NCBI RefSeq assembly: GCF_020400585.1
Contig: NZ_JAINVF010000021.1
Span: 1-64,000 of the forward strand
Length of the DNA: 64,000 nucleotides
Source of the DNA: Streptomyces sp. NK08204
Lineage (GTDB): Bacteria; Actinomycetota; Actinomycetes; Streptomycetales; Streptomycetaceae
Direction: 5' to 3'
Shown: one piece after another, positions 26,450 to 34,249 of the stretch
Numbering within the stretch: the stretch's first letter is position 1
Layout: each line of letters opens with the position of its first letter
Made by a program: the position numbers and the translations under genes
Notes under the pieces: generated by a model
Told to the model about the DNA's origin: nothing
Databases searched by the model: none
What the model saw: only the letters and a program-made list of their open reading frames with translations

Positions 26450-27000
26450 GTCTGCCCGGGGCCGACGAGCTGTTCCGCACGACAGGGGGGACGGCACTGC
26501 AGCCGTCCACGCCCCGTCGCGTGGCGGGCGGCGAGGCCCGCGTGCCGGCTCCCGCGGGGGAGAGCGACCCGACGACGGCCGCTGCGGAGGACGCGCCGCA
26601 GTCGGTGCCCGCGCAGGGCGGCGACGGCGACGGCGCCGAGCACGTGGCGGCGGCCGAGCCGGAACCGGCCGAGGCCGGGGAGGCCCGCACCCGCCCGGCG
26701 CGGCGGCAGACGGCGCAGGAAGGTTCTTCTGCCGCCCCCTCCGCCGCGCAGCCGCGCAGGCGCGGGCGGGCCGCGGCCCGGCGCCCCAGCGGGCGTGAGC
26801 GGCACGACGAGAAGATCACCGTGTACGTGTCGGCCGAGGAACTGATGGACCTGGAGCACGCCCGCCTGGTGCTCCGCGGCGAGCACGGGCTGGCGGTGGA
26901 CCGCGGGCGCATCGTGCGCGAGGCGGTCGCCGTCGTTCTCGCCGACCTGGAGTCCCGAGGGGACGCGAGCATCCTCGTACGCCGGCTGCGCGGCCGGTAG
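26434..27000 (+). CDS. Ribbon-helix-helix-like putative DNA-binding partner of ParA
   Basis: A 188-residue protein. Residues 1-120 are Ala/Pro/Glu-rich and presumably disordered, ending in an Arg-rich patch (RRRGRAAARR). Residues ~125-180 read KITVYVSAEELMDLEHARL...VDRGRIVREAVAVVLADL: a beta strand and two helices with the spacing of MetJ/Arc/CopG folds. This is my reading of the pattern, not a database hit. The GTG start overlaps the parA end by 16 bp (GTG 26446 is an alternative), implying tight coupling. A ParA-plus-RHH pair resembles plasmid partition modules. Confidence 0.7.
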   Translation: MSRRVSLPGADELFRTTGGTALQPSTPRRVAGGEARVPAPAGESDPTTAAAEDAPQSVPAQGGDGDGAEHVAAAEPEPAEAGEARTRPARRQTAQEGSSAAPSAAQPRRRGRAAARRPSGRERHDEKITVYVSAEELMDLEHARLVLRGEHGLAVDRGRIVREAVAVVLADLESRGDASILVRRLRGR

Positions 27001-27018
27001 CGATAGCCTTCGGGGGCT

Positions 27019-28047
27019 ATGACCTCGAACGACGTTCCCCTCCCCGGCGCCGGCGCCGGTGCTGGTCGTCGGCGTGCGCTGGGGCGGGGGCCGGGGGCTC
27101 TGCCGGCTGAGCCGGTCTTGGTGGAAGCGGGGGTTCCTGAGCCGGTCGTGGCTGAGGCGGGGGTTCCTGAGCCGGCGCTGACCGAGGCCGGGCCCGAGCC
27201 CCTGCCCGCTGAACCGGAGCCTGCGTCCGACGGCGTCTTCAAGGTCCGCCTGTCGAACTTCGAGGGCCCTTTCGATCTGCTCCTCCAGCTGATCTCCAAG
27301 CACAAGCTCGACGTCACCGAGGTCGCGCTGTCCAAGGTCACCGACGAGTTCATGGCCCACATCAGGGCCATGGGGCCGGACTGGGACCTGGACCAGACCA
27401 CGGAGTTCCTCGTCGTGGCCGCCACGCTGCTCGACCTCAAGGCCGCCCGGCTGCTGCCCGCCGCCGAGGTCGAGGACGAGGCGGACCTGGCACTGCTGGA
27501 GGCCCGGGACCTGTTGTTCGCGCGGCTGCTCCAGTACCGGGCGTACAAACAGATCGCCGACATCTTCAGCCGGCGCCTCGACGAGGAGACCCGCCGCTAC
27601 CCCCGTACCGTCGGCCTCGAACCGCACTACGCCGAGTTGCTGCCCGAGGTCGTCATCAGCATCGGCCCCCAGGGCTTCGCCGAACTCGCCGTCAAGGCGA
27701 TGCAGCCGAAGGCCAAGCCGACGGTCTACGTCGACCACATCCATGCCCCGCTGGTCAGCGTGCAGGAGCAGGCCGGGATCGTGGTCGCGCGCCTGCGGGA
27801 ACTCGGCGAGGCCAGCTTCCGCGCGCTGATCGAGGACACCGACGACACCCTCACCGTCGTCGCCCGGTTCCTCGCGCTGCTGGAGCTGTACCGCGAGAAG
27901 GCCGTCGCCCTGGAGCAGGAGGCAGCGCTCGGGGAACTGACCGTGCGCTGGACCGGCGGGGACGGGGACGCGGCACCGGTGGTCACCGACGAGTTCGACC
28001 GGCCGCCCGAGGAGCCCGGGGAGTCCAAGGAGGAGAAGAAGGCATGA
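27019..28047 (+). CDS. scpA: Segregation and condensation protein ScpA (kleisin)
   Basis: The kleisin that bridges SMC heads in the SMC-ScpAB condensin. The family core starts at about residue 73 with FKVRLSNFEGPFDLLLQLISKHKLDVTEV and ends with a winged-helix region (FRALIEDTDDTLTVVARFLALLEL). The ~70 preceding residues include an in-frame 30-bp duplication (EAGVPEP units, 27120-27180) and are probably disordered. ATG 27019 has TAGCCT 9 bases upstream (27004-27009) and no ribosome binding site. The stop overlaps scpB by 4 bp. Confidence 0.93.
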   Translation: MTSNDVPLPGAGAGAGRRRALGRGPGALPAEPVLVEAGVPEPVVAEAGVPEPALTEAGPEPLPAEPEPASDGVFKVRLSNFEGPFDLLLQLISKHKLDVTEVALSKVTDEFMAHIRAMGPDWDLDQTTEFLVVAATLLDLKAARLLPAAEVEDEADLALLEARDLLFARLLQYRAYKQIADIFSRRLDEETRRYPRTVGLEPHYAELLPEVVISIGPQGFAELAVKAMQPKAKPTVYVDHIHAPLVSVQEQAGIVVARLRELGEASFRALIEDTDDTLTVVARFLALLELYREKAVALEQEAALGELTVRWTGGDGDAAPVVTDEFDRPPEEPGESKEEKKA

Positions 28048-28694
28048 GCGAGGACACGGCGGAACTCCCGGCGGGGCTGCACGGCGTCGCCGGCCTCGAG
28101 CTCAAGCCCGCCCTGGAGGCGGTCCTCATGGTCGTGGACGAGCCCGCGACCGAGGAGCACCTGGCGAGGATCCTGCAGCGCCCCCGGCGGCAGATCGCCG
28201 ACGCGCTGCGCGAGCTGGCCGACGAGTACACCGTGCAGGGCCGCGGCTTCGAGCTGCGGTTCGTGGCGGGAGGCTGGCGTTTCTACACCCGCGCAGAGTA
28301 CGCCCCCGCCGTCGAGCGGCTCGTCCTGGACGGCCAGACGGCCCGCCTCACCCAGGCAGCGCTGGAGACCCTGGCGGTGGTCGCCTACCGCCAGCCGGTC
28401 AGCCGCAGCCGGGTCTCCGCCGTGCGCGGAGTCAACTGCGACGGCGTCATGCGCACGCTGCTCCAGCGCGGTCTCGTCGAGGAGGCGGGCGCGGAACCCG
28501 AAACAGGTGCGATCCTGTACACGACGACGAACTACTTCCTGGAGCGGATGGGCCTGCGCGGCCTGGACGAGCTTCCGGAGCTGGCGCCCTTCCTCCCGGA
28601 GGCGGAGGCGATCGAGGCCGAGACCCAGGAAGGGGTCCCGTCGTTCGACCCGGACGCGCCCGACGCGCCCGGCGGTCAGGACGCAGACGACTAA
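28044..28694 (+). CDS. scpB: Segregation and condensation protein ScpB
   Basis: The winged-helix partner of ScpA. Characteristic stretches are LKPALEAVLMVVDEPAT, FELRFVAGGWRFYTR, QAALETLAVVAYRQPVSRS and VNCDGVMRTLLQRGLVEEAG. A GLDELPEL segment and an acidic tail follow; 216 residues is normal. ATG 28044 overlaps the scpA stop (ATGA), giving translational coupling and balanced subunits. Cytoplasmic and nucleoid-associated. Confidence 0.94.
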   Translation: MSEDTAELPAGLHGVAGLELKPALEAVLMVVDEPATEEHLARILQRPRRQIADALRELADEYTVQGRGFELRFVAGGWRFYTRAEYAPAVERLVLDGQTARLTQAALETLAVVAYRQPVSRSRVSAVRGVNCDGVMRTLLQRGLVEEAGAEPETGAILYTTTNYFLERMGLRGLDELPELAPFLPEAEAIEAETQEGVPSFDPDAPDAPGGQDADD

Positions 28695-28707
28695 GACGGA
28701 AATCTTG

Positions 28708-29772
28708 ATGCGAAGCAGCGGCAGCGGCAGGAACAGCGGACGCGGTAACCACCGCGGCGCCGGCAACAACCGGGACGAGCGGCAGGGGCAGGGCCGTCCC
28801 CGCAAGCCCCGCCCCGAGGAGCGCCGCTACGACGTGGGTCCCGGCGCCACCCAGGACGGCCCCAAGTCCGGGCGCGGCGGCGCGGCCCGGGGCGGCGCCA
28901 AGGGCGGCCCGAAGCAGACCCAGCAGCGCGGTGGCCGTACGGCACCCGGGCGCTCCCGCGAGTACGAGGCACGGGCCGAGGAGCGCAACCGGGAGCGGTA
29001 CGCGGGCAAGAAGGACATCAAGCTGCCCAAGACCTTCCCGGGCGCCGAGCAGGAGGGCGAGCGGCTGCAGAAGGTCCTCGCGCGCGCGGGCTACGGCTCC
29101 CGGCGCGCCTGCGAGGAGCTGATCGAGCAGGCGCGGGTCGAGGTCAACGGCGAGATCGTCCTGGAGCAGGGCCGCCGGGTCGACCCGGAGAAGGACGAGG
29201 TCAAGGTCGACGGCCTGACGGTCGCGACGCAGTCGTACCAGTTCTTCTCGCTGAACAAGCCGGCGGGCGTGGTGTCCACCATGGAGGACCCGGAGGGCCG
29301 GCAGTGCCTCGGTGACTACGTCACCAACCGTGAGACGCGGCTCTTCCACGTCGGCCGGCTGGACACCGAGACCGAGGGCGTCATCCTGCTCACCAACCAC
29401 GGCGAGCTGGCGCACCGTCTGACCCACCCCAAGTACGGCGTGAAGAAGACCTACCTCGCGGCCATCGTCGGCCCGATCCCGCGCGACCTGGGCAAGCGCC
29501 TGAAGGACGGCATCCAGCTGGAGGACGGCTACGCGCGCGCGGACCACTTCCGGGTGGTCGAGCAGACCGGCAAGAACTACCTGGTCGAGGTGACCCTGCA
29601 CGAGGGCCGCAAGCACATCGTGCGCCGCATGCTCGCCGAGGCGGGCTTCCCCGTCGAGAAGCTCGTGCGCACGTCCTTCGGCCCGATCACCCTGGGCGAC
29701 CAGAAGTCGGGCTGGCTGCGCCGCCTGTCCAACACCGAGGTCGGGATGCTGATGAAGGAAGTCGACCTCTGA
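28708..29772 (+). CDS. RluB/RsuA-family 23S rRNA pseudouridine synthase
   Basis: It isomerises uridine in rRNA. After a ~110-residue Arg/Gly-rich disordered tail comes an S4 domain (GERLQKVLARAGYGSRRACEELI) and the catalytic domain, with Asp219 in GRLDTETEG, then LTHPKYGVKKTYLA and GRKHIVRRMLAEAGFPV. RluB (U2605) is the likely homologue by context with scpAB. ATG 28708 has only a weak GGA upstream. The tail is much longer than in E. coli homologues and may bind RNA (inference). Confidence 0.92.
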   Translation: MRSSGSGRNSGRGNHRGAGNNRDERQGQGRPRKPRPEERRYDVGPGATQDGPKSGRGGAARGGAKGGPKQTQQRGGRTAPGRSREYEARAEERNRERYAGKKDIKLPKTFPGAEQEGERLQKVLARAGYGSRRACEELIEQARVEVNGEIVLEQGRRVDPEKDEVKVDGLTVATQSYQFFSLNKPAGVVSTMEDPEGRQCLGDYVTNRETRLFHVGRLDTETEGVILLTNHGELAHRLTHPKYGVKKTYLAAIVGPIPRDLGKRLKDGIQLEDGYARADHFRVVEQTGKNYLVEVTLHEGRKHIVRRMLAEAGFPVEKLVRTSFGPITLGDQKSGWLRRLSNTEVGMLMKEVDL

Positions 29773-29785
29773 TCCTTGCCACCCA

Positions 29786-29832
29786 CCACCACCCCCTTTT
29801 ATAGTCAGACCGACTATTAAAGGGGGTGGTGG
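29786..29832. promoter_or_regulatory. 47-bp palindromic operator of the NrtR-type regulator
   Basis: Arms 29786-29806 and 29812-29832 are inverted repeats matching at 20 of 21 positions. The core reads TATAGTC-N5-GACTATTA, consistent with the TAGTC/GACTA half-sites described for NrtR repressors; the outer arms (CCACCACCCCCTTT / AAAGGGGGTGGTGG) extend it well beyond a usual NrtR site. The palindrome contains TATAGT as a potential -10 and the AGGGGG ribosome binding site of the gene it precedes, so binding or RNA folding could block expression. Confidence 0.85.
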
Positions 29833-29834
29833 TC

Positions 29835-30554
29835 GTGGACGGCTACGACAAGTACGCCTACGAGCCCTTCGCCGTCACCGTCGACCTCGCGGTCCTCACC
29901 CTCCGCGCCGGCACCCTGCATGTGCTGCTGGTCGAGCGTGGGCAGGAGCCGTACGCGGGCCGCTGGGCGCTGCCCGGCGGCTTTCTGCTGCCCGACGAGT
30001 CGGCGGAGACGGCCGCCCGGCGGGAGCTGGCCGAGGAAACCGGCCTGGCCGACGTCTCGGGCCTGCACCTGGAGCAGCTGCGCACCTACAGCGAGCCCGG
30101 CCGCGATCCCCGGATGCGGGTGGTGTCGGTCGCCTTCACCGCGCTGCTGCCGGACCCTCCCGAGCCCCGCGGCGGCGGCGACGCGGCACAGGCCCGCTGG
30201 CTGCCGTACGACACCGCCGGGCCGCTCGCCTTCGACCACGACCGGATCCTGGCCGACGCCCGCGAACGCGTCGGCGCCCAGCTGGAGAACAGCTGCGTGG
30301 CCACCGCCTTCTGCCCGCCCGAGTTCACCCTCGGCGAGCTGCAGCAGGTCTACGAGACGGTGTGGGGCGCCACCCTCGACCGGCCCAACTTCCGCCGCAA
30401 GGTGCTCGCCACCCCCGGCTTCGTGGCCCCCGTCCCCGGCGCCGCCCGGCTGACCGGCGGCCGTGGCAAACCGGCCGCCCTCTACCGCGCCGGTCCCGCC
30501 ACCGCTCTGCACCCGCCCCTGCTCCGACCGTCCCGGGAAGGACGCCCCGCATGA
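29835..30554 (+). CDS. NrtR-family regulator: Nudix domain plus winged helix
   Basis: A 239-residue protein. The N-terminal Nudix domain has a complete box at 49-71 (starts GFLLPDESAE, ends RRELAEETGL), so unlike many NrtR proteins it may still hydrolyse substrate. The C-terminal winged helix (FTLGELQQVYETVWGATLDR, NFRRKVLATPGF) is the NrtR DNA-binding type. Family members repress NAD-related genes and release DNA on binding ADP-ribose or related ligands. GTG 29835 has AGGGGG 8 bases upstream; GTG 29826 and 29829 are alternatives. Likely autoregulated through the palindrome; the stop overlaps the next start (ATGA). Confidence 0.88.
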   Translation: MDGYDKYAYEPFAVTVDLAVLTLRAGTLHVLLVERGQEPYAGRWALPGGFLLPDESAETAARRELAEETGLADVSGLHLEQLRTYSEPGRDPRMRVVSVAFTALLPDPPEPRGGGDAAQARWLPYDTAGPLAFDHDRILADARERVGAQLENSCVATAFCPPEFTLGELQQVYETVWGATLDRPNFRRKVLATPGFVAPVPGAARLTGGRGKPAALYRAGPATALHPPLLRPSREGRPA

Positions 30555-31573
30555 CGACGACCCCGGCGCGCAAGCGCGCCGCCACCGGATCCCTGATCGG
30601 CCTCGCCCTGGGGGACGCGCTCGGTTTCCCGACGGAGTTCAACGACGTGCCTTCGATTCTCGCCAAGTGCGGGCCATGGCGGGAGATGGAGCTGCCGGGC
30701 CGGGCGTTCGTCTCCGACGACACGCAGATGACCCTCGCCCTCGGACGCGCCCTGCGGACCGCCATGGACCGGGGCGCGCTCGCCCCGAAGCGGCTGGAGC
30801 GCCCGCTGCGCGAGGAGTTCGTGGACTGGTACCACTCGCCGGAGAACAACCGCGCCCCGGGCCGCACCTGCCTCACCGCCTGCGCCCTGCTGAAGGAGGA
30901 GGGGCGGCCCTGGCAGGACGCCAGTCAGATCGGTTCCAAGGGCTGCGGTGCCAACATGCGCGTGGCCCCCCTCGGGCTCGCCCCCGGCCTGAGCGGCGAA
31001 CAGCGCGCCGGTGCCGCCCAGTTGCAGTCCGCCCTCACCCACGGACACCCCACCGCGCTGGCCGCCTCGGACCTCACCGCCCACGCCGTCCATCTGCTCG
31101 CCCGGGGCGCCGACCCCGCCGGGCTCGTCGGTCGGCTGCGCTCGTACGCCCTCGACAACCGCACCCGCTACCACCAGACCTGGCTCGGCGACCTGTGGAC
31201 CCGGTCCCAGGACCCGACCCCCGAGCACTTCATCGCGCGCGGCTGGGACGAGTGCCTGGACATCCTGGCCCGGCTCCAGGAGGCCCTGCGCACCCACTCC
31301 CCGGAGACCGACCCCTGCCTGGCCACCGGCGAGGGCTGGATCGCCGAGGAGGCCCTCGCCACCGGGCTGCTGTGCTTCCTGCTCTTCCCGGACGAGCCGG
31401 TCACCGCCCTGCGCCGGGCCGCCTGCTCCTCCGGCGACTCGGACTCCGTCGCCTGCCTCACCGGAGCCTTCGCGGGCGCATGGCTGGGCGCGGACGCCTG
31501 GCCCGCCGAGTGGGCCGACCGGATCGAGTACCGGGGTGACCTGGTGACCCTGGGCGCGCTCTGGGACGCCTAG
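30551..31573 (+). CDS. ADP-ribosylglycohydrolase family protein
   Basis: A 340-residue DraG/ARH-fold hydrolase, which removes ADP-ribose from proteins, nucleic acids or small molecules using a di-Mg centre. Metal ligands are in place: SDDTQM (Asp56-Asp57), the GCGANMRVAPLG loop (131-142) and GDSDSVACLTGAFAGAWLG near the end (Asp296, Asp298). GDALGFPTEF supplies the N-terminal motif. It is translationally coupled to the NrtR-type regulator, implying control by the same operator. Its stop shares the CTAG tetranucleotide with the convergent RlaP gene's stop. Substrate is unknown. Confidence 0.9.
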   Translation: MTTTPARKRAATGSLIGLALGDALGFPTEFNDVPSILAKCGPWREMELPGRAFVSDDTQMTLALGRALRTAMDRGALAPKRLERPLREEFVDWYHSPENNRAPGRTCLTACALLKEEGRPWQDASQIGSKGCGANMRVAPLGLAPGLSGEQRAGAAQLQSALTHGHPTALAASDLTAHAVHLLARGADPAGLVGRLRSYALDNRTRYHQTWLGDLWTRSQDPTPEHFIARGWDECLDILARLQEALRTHSPETDPCLATGEGWIAEEALATGLLCFLLFPDEPVTALRRAACSSGDSDSVACLTGAFAGAWLGADAWPAEWADRIEYRGDLVTLGALWDA

Positions 31574-32295
31574 GAAGCCTCCGGGGCGCTGCGGGGCCCC
31601 TGGGTGCCGGCGGCCTTCAGGGCTGACGCGCGGCGCACCCGGAAGACGAAGTCGGCCACGCGCGCGTGGTCCGGTTCCGGCGGCAGCGGGGTGTGCCGCA
31701 GGGCGTCGTCCGCCTGCGCCGCCAGCCGGGCCATGCGCGCCTGGACCTGAGCCCATGGCACCTCCCCCCGCTTCACCGCCAGCAGCGACTCGCGCTCCTC
31801 GCCGACGTCGATGCGCAGCTCGCCGGTGCGCAGCAGATCGCGGGCGCTCATCAGCAGGCGCAGCAAGTGCATGGCGTGCTTCCAGCGCGGGGCGCCGGTC
31901 GTGCGGACGTCGGCGTCGATCCTGCGGCGCTGGCCCAGGGCGTAGCGGGTGAAGCTGTCGTGGGCGCGGCGGGAGAGGAACGCGCCGCGCAGGGACAGAA
32001 GCTCCCGGCCGGTGTCGTCCACGTGCTCGACCAGCGGGGAGTGCAGGCACTCCAGGATGTTCGGGTTGCCGCGCAGCGCCAGCTCGCAGAACCGCTCCAG
32101 CTCCCACGAGAACCGCTCCTCGCCCGGCCCCTCCACATGTGTCGGGGGTTTCTCGAACCGCCAGAACAGGGGGGTGGGGGCGAGGAACACGCCCCGCCGG
32201 TCGGTGTCGCTGGTGTCCGTGGCCAGGCCGAAGGCCCGCGACCCCATGACACAGGCGTAGACCGTGTGCTCGCGTACCAGATCCTCGGGAGGCAT
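31570..32295 (-). CDS. RlaP-type nucleotidyltransferase (DNA polymerase beta superfamily)
   Basis: A 241-residue protein with the family catalytic motif GSRAFGLATDTSDTDRRGVF: Gly18-Ser19, then metal-binding Asp30 and Asp32. The downstream NPNILECLHSP and the helical C-terminus fit the RlaP family (proposed RNA-repair nucleotidyltransferases). It faces the ADP-ribosylglycohydrolase gene and overlaps its stop by 4 bp. ATG 32295 has TACGCT 6 bases upstream on the minus strand (32302-32307) and little ribosome binding site, so it may be leaderless; it also lies 22 bp after the Rieske gene stop. Biochemical role unknown. Confidence 0.85.
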   Translation of the reverse strand: MPPEDLVREHTVYACVMGSRAFGLATDTSDTDRRGVFLAPTPLFWRFEKPPTHVEGPGEERFSWELERFCELALRGNPNILECLHSPLVEHVDDTGRELLSLRGAFLSRRAHDSFTRYALGQRRRIDADVRTTGAPRWKHAMHLLRLLMSARDLLRTGELRIDVGEERESLLAVKRGEVPWAQVQARMARLAAQADDALRHTPLPPEPDHARVADFVFRVRRASALKAAGTQGPRSAPEAS

Positions 32296-32317
32296 GCCCG
32301 GAGCGTACGCGGACCTC

Positions 32318-32707
32318 TCACGCCAGGCGGATGGAATTTCCCTCCACCTTGATCGGCTCACGGGCCAGCGGGCGGCGCGCCGGTCCGTGGGCCACCGAGC
32401 CGTCGCCGATGTGGTACTTGCTGCCGTGGCAGGGGCAGTCGATCGTGCCGTCCGCCACCTTGTTCACGGTGCAGCCCAGGTGCGTGCAGATCGCCGTGAA
32501 GGCCTTGAAGTCGCCCTCCGTCGGCTGGGTGACGACGATCTTCCGGTCCCGGAAGACCTTGCCGCCGCCCACCGGGATGTCGCTCGTCCTGGCCAGCTCC
32601 TGCCCGCCTGACCCGCCGTTGCCCGCACCGCCGCACCCCACGGCTGCGGCACCGAGCGCCGCCGCGCCCGTCGCCAGCACCGTGCGCCGTGTCGCACCCT
32701 CGGTCAT
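32318..32707 (-). CDS. Rieske [2Fe-2S] protein, Tat-exported probable lipoprotein
   Basis: A 129-residue electron-transfer protein. The N-terminus has a twin-arginine motif (TRRTVLATG) and a degenerate lipobox (AAVGC, Cys25). The cluster ligands are C74/H76 in CTHLGC and C91/H94 in CPCHGS, with C79 and C93 able to form the usual disulphide. It is therefore predicted to sit on the outer face of the membrane. No oxidase, cytochrome or oxygenase subunit is adjacent, so its partner is unknown. GGAG lies 7 bases before the ATG. Confidence 0.9.
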   Translation of the reverse strand: MTEGATRRTVLATGAAALGAAAVGCGGAGNGGSGGQELARTSDIPVGGGKVFRDRKIVVTQPTEGDFKAFTAICTHLGCTVNKVADGTIDCPCHGSKYHIGDGSVAHGPARRPLAREPIKVEGNSIRLA

Positions 32708-32833
32708 GCCATCACTCCGTACACCCTCAATCCGCTCATACCGGGAAAATGCACAATCACCGGCATTCTGGCACCCGGTGCACCCAGCGGCGGGCGCCGC
32801 GCGCCGCTCGCGCACACGGGCTGACTAGGCTGG

Positions 32834-32871
32834 ACGCACCAACGCACCAACGCACCAACAGCACCAACGCA
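32834..32871 (+). repeat. 8-bp tandem repeat in the tyrA operon leader
   Basis: Three exact copies of ACGCACCA followed by degenerate copies (ACAGCACCA, ACGCACAC). It lies just downstream of a possible -10 (TAGGCT, 32825-32830) and 40 bp before the microprotein start. Confidence 0.65.
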
Positions 32872-32910
32872 CACCAGGCACCGAGACACATGTCGGGGAG
32901 GACTACGGCC

Positions 32911-33069
32911 GTGGGGGTACGAGCGGTCCGGAAGGCCGTCCCCGTCGAGGGCGCCGAGCCCCGGGGCGTCCGGGTCCTCGCGCACACCGAGCCGGACCCG
33001 CCCTGCACCGACATCGCCCACGTCCACCTCGGCGCCGCAGCCGACCCGCGCAAGGACATCGCCCAGTGA
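32911..33069 (+). CDS. Microprotein (52 residues) coupled to tyrA
   Basis: VGVRAVRKAVPVEG starts after a strong GGGGAGG (32894-32900), and the stop overlaps the tyrA start as GTGA, so it is translated with tyrA. The product is short, basic at the N-terminus and contains the segment PPCTDIAHVHLGAAADPRKD. An in-frame ATG at 32890 would lengthen it by 7 residues but precedes the ribosome binding site. No domain is recognised. Possible roles are a leader for coupling or a small regulatory partner (both inference). Confidence 0.65.
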   Translation: MGVRAVRKAVPVEGAEPRGVRVLAHTEPDPPCTDIAHVHLGAAADPRKDIAQ

Positions 33070-34151
33070 GAACCGCACTCGTCATCGGCACCGGCCTCAT
33101 CGGCACCTCCGCCGCGCTCGCCCTCGCCCAGCGCGGCGTCACCGTCCACCTCGCCGACCACCACCCCGAGCAGGCACGTACGGCGGCGGCCCTGGGCGCC
33201 GGCACGGACGAGCCCCCGCAGGGCCCGGTCGACCTGGCGATCGTCGCCGCCCCGCCCGCGCACGTGGCGGGTGTGCTCGCCGACGCCATGCGGCAGGGCC
33301 TGGCCCGCGGCTATGTGGACGTGGCCAGCGTCAAGGGCGGCCCGCGCCGCGAGCTGGAGGCCCTCGGCCTGGACCTGAGCCGCTACCTGGGCACCCATCC
33401 GATGTCGGGCCGCGAGAAGTCCGGCCCGCTGGCCGCCACCGGCGACCTGTTCGAGGGCCGCCCCTGGGTGCTCACCCCCACCCGGGACACCGACACCGAG
33501 GTGCTGAACCTCGCCCTGGAGCTGGTCTCGCACTGCCGGGCCGTGCCGGTCGTCATGGACGCCGACGCCCACGACCGCGCCGTCGCACTCGTCTCGCACA
33601 TGCCCCACCTGGTGTCCAGCATGGTCGCCGCGCGCCTGGAGCACGCCGAGGAGGCGGCCGTACGGCTGTGCGGGCAGGGCATCCGGGACGTGACCCGGAT
33701 CGCCGCCTCCGACCCGCGGATGTGGATCGACATCCTGTCCGCGAACCCGGGGCCGGTCGCCGACCTGCTCTCCGGTGTCGCCGCCGACCTGGACGAGACC
33801 GTGCAGGCCCTGCGCGCCCTGCAGTCCTCCGACGAGGCCAAGCGCCGGGAGGGCAGCGCCGGCATCGAGGACGTGCTGCGCCGCGGCAACGCCGGCCAGG
33901 TGCGGGTGCCCGGCAAGCACGGCAGCGCCCCGCGCGTCTACGAGACCGTCGTCGTGCTCATCGACGACCAGCCCGGCCAGCTGGCCCGCATCTTCGCGGA
34001 CGCGGGGCGGGCCGGGGTGAACGTCGAGGACGTCCGGATCGAGCACGCGACCGGTCAGCAGGCGGGTCTGGTGCAGCTCATGGTGGAGCCGAAGGCGGTA
34101 CCGGTACTGACGGACGCGCTGCGCGAGCGGGGCTGGAAGCTGCGCCAGTAA
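33066..34151 (+). CDS. tyrA: Prephenate dehydrogenase
   Basis: NAD-dependent oxidative decarboxylation of prephenate to 4-hydroxyphenylpyruvate in tyrosine synthesis. Rossmann loop GTGLIGTS (8-15) and the active-site GTHPMSGREKSGP are present, followed by a helical dimerisation domain (SHMPHLVSSMVAA) and a C-terminal ACT domain (PRVYETVVVLIDDQPGQLARIFADAG) for probable tyrosine feedback. The length is 361 residues. Start and upstream stop overlap (GTGA). cmk follows after 98 bp. Confidence 0.94.
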   Translation: MRTALVIGTGLIGTSAALALAQRGVTVHLADHHPEQARTAAALGAGTDEPPQGPVDLAIVAAPPAHVAGVLADAMRQGLARGYVDVASVKGGPRRELEALGLDLSRYLGTHPMSGREKSGPLAATGDLFEGRPWVLTPTRDTDTEVLNLALELVSHCRAVPVVMDADAHDRAVALVSHMPHLVSSMVAARLEHAEEAAVRLCGQGIRDVTRIAASDPRMWIDILSANPGPVADLLSGVAADLDETVQALRALQSSDEAKRREGSAGIEDVLRRGNAGQVRVPGKHGSAPRVYETVVVLIDDQPGQLARIFADAGRAGVNVEDVRIEHATGQQAGLVQLMVEPKAVPVLTDALRERGWKLRQ

Positions 34152-34249
34152 CGCCCGGCGAGAGCGCCGCCCGGGAGCCAGTAACCTTGTGCGGGGCGCC
34201 CTCGCGCCCCCACCCCATCCACCACCCTTCACCAGGAAGGTGCCCTCCC

